From: Holophagaceae bacterium
GTDB lineage: Bacteria > Acidobacteriota > Holophagae > Holophagales > Holophagaceae
Assembly (NCBI GenBank): GCA_016722505.1
Contig: JADKJH010000001.1
Span: 1,054,001 to 1,118,000 of the forward strand
Length of the DNA: 64,000 nucleotides
Direction of reading: 5' to 3'
Position 1 is the stretch's first letter. Every line of letters begins with the position of its first letter. Shown piece by piece: positions 16,211-26,048 of this stretch. Position numbers and translations under genes: made by a program. The notes under the pieces are model-generated. The model ran no database searches, had not been told where the DNA came from, and worked only from the letters and a program-made list of their open reading frames with translations.

Positions 16211-17704
16211 TCAGCGGAGGATCTCGATGCCTTCTTTCAATGCCTTGGCAGCGAAGCCATCCACCAGGAGATTCTGGAAGAATCCTCCAGCCAGGATGAT
16301 CGCCGCGCAGATCAGGACCGTGGTGGTGGAAAGGAAGGATTGGATTTCAGGTTTTTCGGAGGCCTCGCGCACCTGGGATTCCGAAGGTTGTTCAAGGAAC
16401 AGAGCCACAACCACCCGCAAATAGTAATAGACGGACACCAGGCTGGCGGTAACTCCCAACACAGCTAAACCCACGTGGCCGGTCTTCACCAGTTCCTTGA
16501 AGATAAAATACTTCCCGAAGAATCCACCCATGGGCGGGATGCCTGCGAGGCTGAGCATGGTGATGACGGCAGCCACTCCCAAGACCGGGCGCTTCCAACC
16601 GAGACCGCGCAGATCCTCGAATTGAGTGTGCTCGCCCACCAACCCAAAGGCCGTCAACATGCCAAAGGCCGCCATGTTCATGGCGAGATAGATGACCAGA
16701 TAAAACAGTACGCCCGTATAGGCTTCCGGTGTCCCAGCCACAAACCCCAAGAGCAGATATCCGGCGTGGCTGATGCTGGAATAAGCCAGCATGCGTTTGA
16801 CATTTGTTTGTGGCAGAGCGGATAGATTGCCGATGATCATAGTCGCGGCAGCGAGCACCGCCAAGGCCATGCCCACGCGTTGTCCCGTGGCAGTATGCAG
16901 GCCGATGGCGCCAGGAAAGGCACGCATAAGCGCGATGACAGCAACGCCTTTGGTGGCCACTGACATGAAGCCAGCGATGGGGTGGGGAGAGGCTTCGTAT
17001 GCGTCTGGCGTCCATTGGTGGAAAGGCACCGCGCTGATCTTGAACAGGAAGCCCATCAGTAACAGGACGGCGCCCACCAGGATCAATGGATCTGCCCCGG
17101 TGGTCAGAATCGCGGTTCCAATTCCGTCGAGTTCCAATGTCCCTGTCAGGCCGTAAAGCAATACCGTGCCCATGAGGAAGCAACTCGATGCGACGGCCCC
17201 GGTGATGAAGTACTTCATGCCGCCTTCAATGGATTCCTCACGGAACCGCACGGTGGCGGTAAGCACATAAAGCGGCAGGCTCAGGAGTTCCAGACCGAGG
17301 AACATCATTAGAAGATTCGTCGTGGAAGCGAACAGCATCATGCCCACCGCCGAAAATAGCAGCAGCGATAACGTCTCGCCCTTCATCCAACCTTCATGGT
17401 GTAGATGGTCCCAAAGCTGCAGCAGCGCCATCATGGCCGCCACCGTCACAAAGATCCCTGAGAACTGTCCCAAGCGATCCATCTTCAGGTTCGAGAAGAA
17501 TACGTTCTGGCCGGTGGCCCAAATCCTAGTGAAATAGAAAAAGCTCACACCGAGCGCAAGCAAGGCCATGCCGAACATGGCGGCCCGCACGGATTTCACC
17601 GTGTCCTGGTCTTTATCCAGGCTGGCGATGGGAATGAGGCAGGCCGCCACGGAGGGCACCAGCAGGGGCATGAGGGCGGCCCAGTTCTGTGAGGTGAGAT
17701 TCAT
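16211..17704 (-). CDS. nuoN: NADH-quinone oxidoreductase subunit N
   Basis: 497 residues and about 14 membrane helices, with the antiporter-like core (MKYFITGAVASSCFLMG, FHQWTPDAYEASPHPIAGFM, RMLAYSSISHAGYLL). It is one of the three proton-channel subunits of respiratory complex I. The ATG overlaps the nuoM stop by four bases. It is the last gene of the nuoHIJKLMN run. The length is normal. Confidence 0.95.
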   Translation of the reverse strand: MNLTSQNWAALMPLLVPSVAACLIPIASLDKDQDTVKSVRAAMFGMALLALGVSFFYFTRIWATGQNVFFSNLKMDRLGQFSGIFVTVAAMMALLQLWDHLHHEGWMKGETLSLLLFSAVGMMLFASTTNLLMMFLGLELLSLPLYVLTATVRFREESIEGGMKYFITGAVASSCFLMGTVLLYGLTGTLELDGIGTAILTTGADPLILVGAVLLLMGFLFKISAVPFHQWTPDAYEASPHPIAGFMSVATKGVAVIALMRAFPGAIGLHTATGQRVGMALAVLAAATMIIGNLSALPQTNVKRMLAYSSISHAGYLLLGFVAGTPEAYTGVLFYLVIYLAMNMAAFGMLTAFGLVGEHTQFEDLRGLGWKRPVLGVAAVITMLSLAGIPPMGGFFGKYFIFKELVKTGHVGLAVLGVTASLVSVYYYLRVVVALFLEQPSESQVREASEKPEIQSFLSTTTVLICAAIILAGGFFQNLLVDGFAAKALKEGIEILR

Positions 17705-19347
17705 TTCCGCACCTCTTCGCCGCTAATGGATGGGGCGGCCGGGGCGGCCCCATCGGCCGCCAACCCGTCTTTTAGGCCGTCTTTCGTGGCGGATTCAGGT
17801 TTCAACATAGGTTGCACTCTCACCCGTGGATCTGGCGCCTTGGCCGAATGCAGCAAGTTAACGATGGGTTGCTCGGAAACAGAGATGAAAGAGCGGGGAT
17901 GCAAGCCCATCCAGAAGATGAGCACCACGATGGGCACCATCACTGCGATCTCGCGCACCGAAAGATCCGAGTGAAGGTGCTGGGTTCCACTGTCTTCATC
18001 CGGATTCTCTGGACCCCAGAATACTTTTTTCACCATCCAGAGCATGTACACCGCGCCAAGCAGAACCCCCAGCGTCGCCACGGTCGCAAAGACCCGGCCC
18101 CACGGGAACCCTGAAATATAGGTGCCGTTCAAGATCAGGAATTCGCCTACGAAACCGTTGGTAAGAGGCAGCCCGATGGAGCTGAGGGTGACGATGAAGA
18201 AGAAGGTGGTGAATACCGGCATCTTGCTGGCCACGCCGCCGAAATCCGAGATCATGCGCGTATGGGCGCGGTCATAGAGCATTCCCACCAAAAGGAAGAG
18301 CGCGCCGGTGCTGATGCCGTGGTTGAGCATCTGGAGCATGGCGCCCTGGGTGCCGACGACCGTCATGGAAGCCAGGCCCAACATCACGAAGCCCATGTGG
18401 GACACGGAACTGTAGGCCACGAGTTTCTTGATGTCCCGCTGCACCATGGCCACAAGCGCGCCGTAGACGATGGCGATGACAGAAAGCATCGCGATGGGTT
18501 TCGCGTAATGAGAGAAAGCATCCGGAAACATCGGCAGGGCAAACCGCAGGAAACCATAGGAACCAAGCTTCAGCAACACGCCCGCCAAAATCACTGAACC
18601 GGCCGTGGGCGCCTGGACGTGCGCGTCAGGCAACCAAGTGTGCAGCGGGAAAAGCGGAACCTTGATGGCGAAGGCCAGTGCGAAGGCCAGGAACAAGGTG
18701 CACTGGACGCTGAAAGGCAAGCCCAGGGCCGTCGCCGCCATGATCCCCGGCGCGAAGGTTCCCGCCTTTGTGGCCAGGTAAAGCAGCGCCACCAGCCAAA
18801 GTAGGGAGCCCGACAAGGTGTACAGAAAGAATTTGTTGGCTGCGTACTTCCTTTCGTCACCACCCCAGATGCCGATCACGAAGTACATGGGGATCAGCAT
18901 GGCTTCCCAGAACAGATAGAAGAACAGGAGATCCTGGGCCATGAAGGCGCCCAGCATGCCTGATTCCAGAATCAGGATGAGCGCCATGAAAGAGCCAGCG
19001 CGCTGAGTCACGCTGCGGTAGGTGCCCAGCATGGTGAGCGGGGTCAGGAAGGTGGTCAGCAGCACCAGCCAGAGGTTCAGACCATCAATGGAAAGGGAAT
19101 ACTCCACCGGCAGGCCCACCACCGAGAACCAGGGCATGTGTTCTGCGAACACAAGATTCATGGGGCCTTCGGGTGGGATTGTCAGCAGGCGCGCGGCGCT
19201 GATGAAGAAAAGACCTGCGGCCCCGAATATCGCCAGAAGCTTCGCCAGCGGCGCCTGCTTCTCGGGGAAGCAAAGGATCAGCAGGCCCCAGATCGCCGGC
19301 GCGAAAACCAGGAAGGTCAGAAGGTGATTGCTCATCCACTCGGTCAT
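17701..19347 (-). CDS. nuoM: NADH-quinone oxidoreductase subunit M
   Basis: 548 residues, polytopic, with the NuoM core (LPLHTWLPDAHVQAPTAGSV, KKLVAYSSVSHMGFVMLG). It acts as a proton-translocating subunit of complex I. The last 60 residues after IVNLLHSAKA form a hydrophilic Ala/Pro/Lys-rich tail beyond the usual end of the family, likely cytosolic or flexible. It lies eight bases downstream of nuoL and overlaps nuoN by four. Confidence 0.95.
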   Translation of the reverse strand: MTEWMSNHLLTFLVFAPAIWGLLILCFPEKQAPLAKLLAIFGAAGLFFISAARLLTIPPEGPMNLVFAEHMPWFSVVGLPVEYSLSIDGLNLWLVLLTTFLTPLTMLGTYRSVTQRAGSFMALILILESGMLGAFMAQDLLFFYLFWEAMLIPMYFVIGIWGGDERKYAANKFFLYTLSGSLLWLVALLYLATKAGTFAPGIMAATALGLPFSVQCTLFLAFALAFAIKVPLFPLHTWLPDAHVQAPTAGSVILAGVLLKLGSYGFLRFALPMFPDAFSHYAKPIAMLSVIAIVYGALVAMVQRDIKKLVAYSSVSHMGFVMLGLASMTVVGTQGAMLQMLNHGISTGALFLLVGMLYDRAHTRMISDFGGVASKMPVFTTFFFIVTLSSIGLPLTNGFVGEFLILNGTYISGFPWGRVFATVATLGVLLGAVYMLWMVKKVFWGPENPDEDSGTQHLHSDLSVREIAVMVPIVVLIFWMGLHPRSFISVSEQPIVNLLHSAKAPDPRVRVQPMLKPESATKDGLKDGLAADGAAPAAPSISGEEVRK

Positions 19348-19355
19348 CGCTTCGC

Positions 19356-21263
19356 CTACTTCAGGAAGATGTAAAGCAGCACCAGGACGCCAAGGCCCAT
19401 GCTGAGAACGTAGTTGCGAACGCGGCCCGTCTGCAGGAGCGCCGTAAAGTCGCCGGCCACGCGGGTTAGGGCACCAGGCAGATTCACACCGATGCCGTCG
19501 ATGATGATCACGTCAAAGAGCTTCCAAAGCACATTGCCGAACCAGCGCGTGGGGCGCAACAGGTAGCCTTCCACCAGTTCATCCAGGAAGTACTTGTTGA
19601 GCAGGATCGTGTGGGCGCCAGGGAATTTCGCGGCGAGACGCTCCGATTTTTCGGTTCCATTCTTGTAAAGCGACCAGCCGAACAAACCGAAACCGGCCGC
19701 GGCAGCCACGGAGATGCCCATGAGCATCATCGCCGGGCCTTCATGAACGGACCCAGCTTCTGCCTCCGCGTGGCCGTAGGTCAGCGCTGGTTCCAACCAA
19801 TGTTCAACGGCGAAGGTCCCGCCCAGAACTTTTGGGATGCCCCAGAACCCGGCCACAACCGCACCCACCGCCAGCACCACCAAAGGCAAAGTCATGGTCA
19901 TCGGCGCTTCATGGGCGTGCTCATAGGCATGGGAGTCACGAGGTTCGCCCAGGAATGCCAGCGCCATGAGCCGCGCCATGTAAAAGGCGGTGCAGCAGGC
20001 CGCTACCAGGCCGATCGCCCAAAGCGCGGGACTCTTCAGGAAGGCCAGGTACAGGATTTCATCTTTGCTGAAAAAGCCCGAGAATCCTGGGATGCCCATG
20101 ATGCAAAGCGTAGCGATGAGCATGGTCCAGAAGGTGATGGGCAACTTTTCCTTCAACCCGCCCATCCGGAAAAGATCCTGCTCATGATGCATCGCATGAA
20201 TCACGGAACCCGCGCCAAGGAAGAGCAGCGCCTTGAACCAGGCGTGGGTGAACACGTGGAAGAATCCAGCCGCGAACCCAGCGGAACCGAGGCCGAGAAA
20301 CATGTAGCCCAACTGCGAAACCGTGGAATAGGCCAGCACCTTTTTGATATCCCGCTGCACTAGGCCGATGGTGGCAGCGAGCAACGCTGTCAGACCGCCC
20401 ACCCAGGCGATGGTAGTCATGGTGATGGGAGTCAGGCTGAACACCGGCGCCAACCGGCAGATCATGTAAATACCGCTGGTCACCATGGTCGCCGCATGGA
20501 TCAAAGCGGAAACCGGGGTCGGACCCGCCATGGCGTCCGGGAGCCAGAGATAGAGCGGAATCTGTGCGGACTTGCCCGTAGCGCCGACGAACAGCATAAG
20601 GGTGGCAAAAGTCAAAACGCCAAACCCCACTTCCGCCTGCATGTGTCCAGCCTGGTTCAGGATGTCGCCGATGGTGAGCGTGCCGAACAACGCGAAAAGA
20701 GCCATCATGCCAATGGCCATGCCCATGTCGCCGGTCCGGTTGAAGAGGAAGGCTTTGAGGCCCGCGGCGGGTGCCGTTTCCGTTTCAAAGGCGTAGCCGA
20801 TGAGCAGGTAGGAGCAAAGGCCCACGCCTTCCCACCCCACGAAAAGCAGGGGCAGCGAATTGCCGAGCACCAGTGTGAGCATGAAGAAGACGAAGAGATT
20901 CAAGTAGCAGAAATACCTGGCGTAACCTTCTTCTTCGGCCATGTAGCCGACTGAATAAAGGTGGATGAGGGCGCTGATGCCCGTCACCACGAGCATCATG
21001 GTCCCGGAGAGAGGATCAATGGTCAGGCCAAAGGGGACCGTCAATGAACCCGTGGCCATCCAGGTTCCGTAAATAAGGTCCAGACGGTGCCCCGGCGCAT
21101 CTTTCATGGCGAAGAACACCCATAGCGCGGTGAGGAATGAAGCCACCACGGTGCCTACACCCACGATGGACACGGCTTTCTTGCCAGCCTTCTTGCCAAT
21201 GAGGCCGTTGAAGGCAGAGCCGATGAGCGGAAGGATCGGGATAAGCCAGGCGATTTTCTGCAT
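19356..21263 (-). CDS. nuoL: NADH-quinone oxidoreductase subunit L
   Basis: 635 residues and about 16 helices. The signature blocks are present: FVGWEGVGLCSYLLIGY, FNRTGDMGMAIG, LWLPDAMAGPTPVSALIHAA and VLAYSTVSQLGYMFLG. NuoL carries the lateral amphipathic helix and terminal proton channel of complex I. Length and order are normal for the family. It begins seven bases after nuoK. Confidence 0.96.
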   Translation of the reverse strand: MQKIAWLIPILPLIGSAFNGLIGKKAGKKAVSIVGVGTVVASFLTALWVFFAMKDAPGHRLDLIYGTWMATGSLTVPFGLTIDPLSGTMMLVVTGISALIHLYSVGYMAEEEGYARYFCYLNLFVFFMLTLVLGNSLPLLFVGWEGVGLCSYLLIGYAFETETAPAAGLKAFLFNRTGDMGMAIGMMALFALFGTLTIGDILNQAGHMQAEVGFGVLTFATLMLFVGATGKSAQIPLYLWLPDAMAGPTPVSALIHAATMVTSGIYMICRLAPVFSLTPITMTTIAWVGGLTALLAATIGLVQRDIKKVLAYSTVSQLGYMFLGLGSAGFAAGFFHVFTHAWFKALLFLGAGSVIHAMHHEQDLFRMGGLKEKLPITFWTMLIATLCIMGIPGFSGFFSKDEILYLAFLKSPALWAIGLVAACCTAFYMARLMALAFLGEPRDSHAYEHAHEAPMTMTLPLVVLAVGAVVAGFWGIPKVLGGTFAVEHWLEPALTYGHAEAEAGSVHEGPAMMLMGISVAAAAGFGLFGWSLYKNGTEKSERLAAKFPGAHTILLNKYFLDELVEGYLLRPTRWFGNVLWKLFDVIIIDGIGVNLPGALTRVAGDFTALLQTGRVRNYVLSMGLGVLVLLYIFLK

Positions 21264-21270
21264 CAGATTC

Positions 21271-21591
21271 TCATTGCCTCAGCGAATCCGCGCGATCAGC
21301 GTCGGTGGTTTTGCGGTGGCGGAAAAGGGCGATGACCAACGCCAAGCCGATGGCGGCCTCGCAAGCAGCGACGCCCAGAATGAAAAGATAAAAGACCGTG
21401 CCAGTCACGTCACCGCCGCGGAAGCGCGCGAAGGCCAGGAGCGCCACGTTGGCCGCGTTAAGCATCAGCTCGATGCCCATGAACTGCATGAGCAAGGTGC
21501 GGCGAAGCATCACCGTCGCCAGCCCGATGATGAAAAGCAGCATCGCCACGAGAATGTAGCCTTGAAGGGAACCATTCATCCAGGCACCCAT
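21271..21591 (-). CDS. nuoK: NADH-quinone oxidoreductase subunit K
   Basis: 106 residues and three helices, with the conserved membrane Glu residues (MQFMGIELMLNAANVALL, VAACEAAIGLALV). I chose ATG 21591, whose first base is shared with the nuoJ stop (TGATG), giving tight coupling; GTG 21594 would add one residue. It is a subunit of the proton-pumping membrane arm of complex I. Confidence 0.95.
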   Translation of the reverse strand: MGAWMNGSLQGYILVAMLLFIIGLATVMLRRTLLMQFMGIELMLNAANVALLAFARFRGGDVTGTVFYLFILGVAACEAAIGLALVIALFRHRKTTDADRADSLRQ

Positions 21592-22100
21592 CACAGCTCC
21601 TTTTTAGTCAGGGCCACGGCGCCCACCATGGCTGCCAGCAGAAGCAGGCCGACGATTTCAAAACCCAGAAGATAGTGCCGGAAGATTTCTTCGCCCACCT
21701 TGGCAAGGTTCATTGCCTCCATCGGCCGCACGGCAGTATTGGCATCGGCCAGGGTGTTGATGTCCACTAGGGCCTTCGACCCCATCACAATGCGGAAGGC
21801 GAAAGCGCCGAATACCGCGATCAGCAAGGCGCCCACCCACCGCTGGATGGGCCGGGATTGGATGGCTGGCTCTTCTTCGTGGGAGTTCAACAGCATGATG
21901 GTGAACAGCACCAGCACCATGATGGCGCCGCTATAGACAATGACCTGGAGCGCAGCGGCCACCGGGTTGGAAAGCATCAGGAACAGCCCCGCCACGCCTA
22001 AAAAGGTTAGGACCATGCATAGGCCAGCCACGATGACATTCTTCTGCTGGGACATGGCGAGCGCGCCGATGATCGTGATGAGAGCAAACAAGAGGAACAT
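21591..22100 (-). CDS. nuoJ: NADH-quinone oxidoreductase subunit J
   Basis: 169 residues and five helices, with the NuoJ core (VAALQVIVYSGAIMVLVLF). It is part of the complex I membrane arm. It follows nuoI by nine bases and shares one base with the nuoK start. The hydrophilic stretch after the third helix (LLNSHEEEPAIQSRPIQRW) is usual for the family. Confidence 0.94.
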   Translation of the reverse strand: MFLLFALITIIGALAMSQQKNVIVAGLCMVLTFLGVAGLFLMLSNPVAAALQVIVYSGAIMVLVLFTIMLLNSHEEEPAIQSRPIQRWVGALLIAVFGAFAFRIVMGSKALVDINTLADANTAVRPMEAMNLAKVGEEIFRHYLLGFEIVGLLLLAAMVGAVALTKKEL

Positions 22101-22109
22101 TGGTCGCTC

Positions 22110-22697
22110 CTAGGCCGGATCGGCTTGATGGCCGGAGTTGGTGGGGCGTGATGGCGTGGCGGGACTCTCCTGGCTTTGAGCCAGCCGGGCTTTCCCGTCC
22201 ACGGTGGCGTAGGTGTTGATGAGATCCCATTTACCGAAATTCAAGCTGAGCCGGTCGTAGGCTGCCAACTCGTACTCGTTGCGCAGCCAGATCGCATCCT
22301 TGGGGCAGGCCTCTTCGCACATGCCGCAAAAGATGCACCGCAGCATGTCTATCTTGAATGAGCTGGGGCGCTTTTCTTCGAACCCCTGGGTGAAATTCAG
22401 TTCGCTGAATTCCTCGGCCTCGATGCTGATGCACCGGGCCGGACAGGCCTCCTGGCACATGAAGCAGGCCACGCACTTGATGGCTCCATCCTCGAACCGC
22501 TTCAGCTCATGCAGGCCGCGGTAGCCTGGGGGCATGGCCTTTTTCATGTCCGGGTACTGGATCGTGAAGCGCTTTGAAGTGGGCGTCGTGATTTGCTTCA
22601 GGAAGTGGCGGAATGTGATGGCCATGCCCTTGAACACGGGCCACACATAGCTGCGGTCCAGCCAGGTCAGTTCGACTTTCTTGACGATGACGCCCAT
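22110..22697 (-). CDS. nuoI: NADH-quinone oxidoreductase subunit I (2x 4Fe-4S)
   Basis: 195 residues from ATG 22697, whose first base overlaps the nuoH TGA. The open frame continues upstream over nuoH but is not family-like. Two ferredoxin clusters are clear: CVACFMCQEACP and CIFCGMCEEACP. They hold centres N6a and N6b of complex I and pass electrons toward quinone. A C-terminal tail of about 25 Ser/Pro-rich residues is extra. Confidence 0.95.
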   Translation of the reverse strand: MGVIVKKVELTWLDRSYVWPVFKGMAITFRHFLKQITTPTSKRFTIQYPDMKKAMPPGYRGLHELKRFEDGAIKCVACFMCQEACPARCISIEAEEFSELNFTQGFEEKRPSSFKIDMLRCIFCGMCEEACPKDAIWLRNEYELAAYDRLSLNFGKWDLINTYATVDGKARLAQSQESPATPSRPTNSGHQADPA

Positions 22698-23773
22698 CAG
22701 TGTCCTCCCCGCGTCATCCACCAAGCGTTCCCGATGAGATTCACCATGGAGATAGGCAATAGGACTTTCCAGCCCAGGAACATGAGCTGGTCGTAGCGGA
22801 AACGCGGTAGGGTCCAGCGCACCCACACGAAAACCCACATGAAAAATAGCAGCTTGATCAGGAAGAACAGGATCGTTAGCAGCACCGGAGCTTCCGGCAT
22901 GAAGGGCACCGACCAGCCACCGAAATACACCGTCGCGATCAGAGCCGAGGCAGTGGTCATATGGGCGTATTCGGCCAAGGCCAACAGCGCGAATTTCATG
23001 GAGCCGAATTCGGTGTGGAAGCCTGCAACGATTTCTGATTCCCCTTCAGCGAAATCGAAAGGCAGGCGATTGGTTTCAGCGAACATGCAGACGAAGAAGA
23101 CCAGAAATCCCAAGGGCTGGCGGAAAATGAACCAGTTTGGCAGGACCTTCCACAAAACACCGGCCTGCTCGGTGATGATCTCCCCTGGATCGTAACCACC
23201 CACCTTCATGAAGATCGCCAGCACCGCCAAGCCCATGGAGATCTCGTAACTCACCATCTGCGCGCTGGCGCGCATTCCGCCCAGGATGGCCCATTTGTTG
23301 TTGCTGCTCCAGGCCGCCACCAGAATGCCGTAGACCGCCACGGCTCCGATGGCTAATGGATACAGCATTCCCATACCATTGCCTGGTTCAAGAATGCTCA
23401 GATGGTAAAGAGCGCCCTGGTAGGAAAAACTGCGGCCAAAAGGAATGACCGCGAATCCGATCAAAGCCGGCACGAAGGCCAACATCGGCGCGATCCAATA
23501 CAGGCGCTTGGTGACATGGGGTGGAACTTGATCTTCCTTGAAAAAGAACTTGAGGCCGTCTGCCACGAGCTGCGGCAGGCCCAGGAGCTGCCATCTGCCG
23601 AACAGCAGCGCGCGATTGGGGCCGATGCGATCCTGCAGCATGGCGCTGCCGCGGCGTTCCACCCATGTCCAAAGCGAGCTCACGCCCATGACTGAGCCAA
23701 ACACGATCAGAACCTTCAACAAGGTCCATGTCATCACGGCCGATAGGCCTATAGAATGCGCAACCGATTCCAT
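22697..23773 (-). CDS. nuoH: NADH-quinone oxidoreductase subunit H
   Basis: 358 residues from ATG 23773, with CGGAAG seven bases upstream; the open frame extends further but without family sequence. It has eight helices and the quinone-site blocks (WTWVERRGSAMLQDRIGPNR, ETNRLPFDFAEGESEIVAGF). It links the peripheral and membrane arms of complex I. It is the first nuo gene in this window. nuoA to nuoG are not adjacent: glnS lies 98 bases upstream. Confidence 0.95.
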   Translation of the reverse strand: MESVAHSIGLSAVMTWTLLKVLIVFGSVMGVSSLWTWVERRGSAMLQDRIGPNRALLFGRWQLLGLPQLVADGLKFFFKEDQVPPHVTKRLYWIAPMLAFVPALIGFAVIPFGRSFSYQGALYHLSILEPGNGMGMLYPLAIGAVAVYGILVAAWSSNNKWAILGGMRASAQMVSYEISMGLAVLAIFMKVGGYDPGEIITEQAGVLWKVLPNWFIFRQPLGFLVFFVCMFAETNRLPFDFAEGESEIVAGFHTEFGSMKFALLALAEYAHMTTASALIATVYFGGWSVPFMPEAPVLLTILFFLIKLLFFMWVFVWVRWTLPRFRYDQLMFLGWKVLLPISMVNLIGNAWWMTRGGH

Positions 23774-23871
23774 ACAAGGCTTCCGCTGGCGGGAGAAAAA
23801 TCCCTTTTCAGACCTTAGCAGGCCTGAGCCCCTGGCTCTAGGGAGTGACGCGCGGCACAAATGGATTGACG

Positions 23872-25581
23872 TTAGGGCTTATTTTGGGCATCCACCTTGG
23901 CCCAGGAATCCTTCAACGCCACGGTGCGGTTGAAGACCGGGGCTTCCGGCCGTGTATCGCTGTCCACGCAGAAATATCCAAGGCGCTCGAACTGGAAGCG
24001 CTCGCTGGTCATGGCGCCACCCAGGCTGGCCTCCACCTTGGCAGCGCAAACCCTCAGGGACTCAGGATTGAGCGTGTCGCGCCAGTCCCCACCCTCGGCC
24101 ACATCCATGGGGTTTTCGCTGGTGAAGAGCCAGTCGTACAAACGTACTTCCGCATCCACGGCATGATTTGCGGAAACCCAATGCAAGGTGCCTTTCACTT
24201 TGCGCCCATCGGGGGCATCCCCTCCCAGGGAGGCGGGATCCCAGGTGCAGCGCAGCTCCACCACTTCACCCTCGGTGTTTTTGATGACTTCTTCGCAGCG
24301 GATCAGGCACGCTCCCTTCAAACGCACCTCGGCTCCGGGAGCCAGCCGGAACCATTTCTTGGGTGGGATTTCCTCGAAATCCTCCCGCTCAACAAAGACT
24401 TCGTGGCCCAGAGAGACTTTCCGGGACCCGTGGATAGGATCGGGATGGTTGGCCACCACCAGCTCATGGATCTCATCCTTGGCCATGTTCGTGATGCTGA
24501 CCTTGAGAGGCCGGAGCACAGCCATGCGACGGGGCGCGGTTTTCTCCAGATCTTCACGGATCGTATGCTCCAGCAAGGCCACATCCGTGAGGCTGTCACG
24601 CTTGGCGACCCCCACGCGTTCCGCGAAGGCGCGCAAGGCCTCGGGTGTGAAACCTCGTCGCCGCAGGCCGCAGATGGTGGGCATGCGCGGATCATCCCAA
24701 TGCTTCACGTGGCCTTCATTCACCAATTCCAGCAGGCGGCGTTTGCTCATGACCGTGTAGGTCAGGTTGAGCCGGGCGAACTCGATCTGGCGTGGCAGGG
24801 GCTGTTGGAAAAACTTCCCTTCGATGTCCTGCTCTAGAAACCACTCGTAAAGCGGCCGATGGTCCTCAAATTCCAGCGTGCAGATGGAGTGGGTGATCCG
24901 CTCGATGGCATCGCTCACGCCGTGCGCATAGTCGTACATGGGATAGATGAGCCAAGCGTCCCCGGTGCGGTGGTGGTGGGAGCGGCGGATGCGGTACATG
25001 AGCGGGTCCCGCAGATTCATGTTGCCGCTTTGCATATCGATCTTGGCGCGCAGGACCTTGGTCCCATCGGCAAATTCCCCCGCCTTCATGCGACGGAAAA
25101 GATCCAGGTTTTCTTCCACGCTGCGTGAGCGATAGGGGCTGTCTTTACCCGGCGTGTGGAAATTGCCGCGGTACTCGCGGATTTCAGCTTCCGATAAATC
25201 ACAGACATAGGCCTTGCCTGTCTGTACCAGATACTCGGCGTAGTCGTAGAGCTTCTGGAAATAGTCCGACGCGTAGAATTCGCCTGCCCGTTTGAAACCC
25301 AGCCATTCCACATCCTCGCGAATGGAATCCACGTACTCCACGTCTTCCTTGGCGGGATTCGTGTCGTCAAAACGCAGATTCGTGGCACCACCATATCTCA
25401 TGGCCACCCCGAAATTCAGGCAGATGGACTTTGCGTGGCCTATATGAAGGTAGCCGTTGGGTTCCGGTGGAAACCGCGTGAGCACGCGCCCTCCGTGCTT
25501 CGTCGAGGCGAGGTCCGACTCGATGATGTCCTCGATGAAATTGAGCGAGCGGGCTTCGGGAGCTGGATTCACATCGGTCAT
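23872..25581 (-). CDS. glnS: Glutaminyl-tRNA synthetase
   Basis: 569 residues. Class I motifs are HIGH (PPEPNGYLHIGHAKS, about 42-56) and KMSKS as VMSKRRL. The C-terminal anticodon-binding beta-barrels are present, e.g. FFVDSDTRPEAPVFNR-like sequence near the end. It charges tRNA-Gln directly, so this organism need not use the Glu-tRNA amidotransferase route for Gln. It lies downstream of gltX and a small unknown gene, and upstream of nuoH. Confidence 0.95.
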   Translation of the reverse strand: MTDVNPAPEARSLNFIEDIIESDLASTKHGGRVLTRFPPEPNGYLHIGHAKSICLNFGVAMRYGGATNLRFDDTNPAKEDVEYVDSIREDVEWLGFKRAGEFYASDYFQKLYDYAEYLVQTGKAYVCDLSEAEIREYRGNFHTPGKDSPYRSRSVEENLDLFRRMKAGEFADGTKVLRAKIDMQSGNMNLRDPLMYRIRRSHHHRTGDAWLIYPMYDYAHGVSDAIERITHSICTLEFEDHRPLYEWFLEQDIEGKFFQQPLPRQIEFARLNLTYTVMSKRRLLELVNEGHVKHWDDPRMPTICGLRRRGFTPEALRAFAERVGVAKRDSLTDVALLEHTIREDLEKTAPRRMAVLRPLKVSITNMAKDEIHELVVANHPDPIHGSRKVSLGHEVFVEREDFEEIPPKKWFRLAPGAEVRLKGACLIRCEEVIKNTEGEVVELRCTWDPASLGGDAPDGRKVKGTLHWVSANHAVDAEVRLYDWLFTSENPMDVAEGGDWRDTLNPESLRVCAAKVEASLGGAMTSERFQFERLGYFCVDSDTRPEAPVFNRTVALKDSWAKVDAQNKP

Positions 25582-25703
25582 GGGGTAATCCGGGATGAAA
25601 AGAAAATAAACAGGGATGATGGGGATAAAGGGGACAAAAAATCTCTGCTATGAACCGCTTGACCAGTTGGTTATGAAAGAGAACTTTGATCGGGAATTGC
25701 CGT

Positions 25704-26048
25704 TCAGTGGCTGGTGCCGCTATCCAGTGTCCACCAATCGCACGAATCCAAGGCGGCGACGGTATAGCCTTGGGGCATCCGGGAGATGAGTTGGAAGGTG
25801 GACCCTTGGGGCGAATAGCTGCCAGTGGTGACTTCACCTGGGCCGGATTTCACGGCGAAAAGAATTTCCTCTCCGCCAAGGCTGGCTCTCCGGATCACGT
25901 CCTGGATGGCGTCGCGTTGGTCCATCTCTTCTGGAATGCCCTGGACCACTTGGATCATGCCCTGCGCCACGAGGGTCGGCGCGTAGGAAGCGATGCCCTG
26001 CTCTTCCAGCACCATCATGGTGATATCTGTGAACTCGTCGAGGGTCAT
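25704..26048 (-). CDS. Hypothetical protein between gltX and glnS
   Basis: 114 residues from ATG 26048, which overlaps the gltX stop (ATGA), so it is translated with gltX. It is soluble, with a helical N-terminal part (MTLDEFTDITMMVLEEQGI) and a strand-rich second half (GEEILFAVKSGPGEVTTGSY, STFQLISRMPQGYTVAALDS) ending in WWTLDS. I do not recognise the family. The coupling to gltX suggests it is real. Confidence 0.7.
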   Translation of the reverse strand: MTLDEFTDITMMVLEEQGIASYAPTLVAQGMIQVVQGIPEEMDQRDAIQDVIRRASLGGEEILFAVKSGPGEVTTGSYSPQGSTFQLISRMPQGYTVAALDSCDWWTLDSGTSH

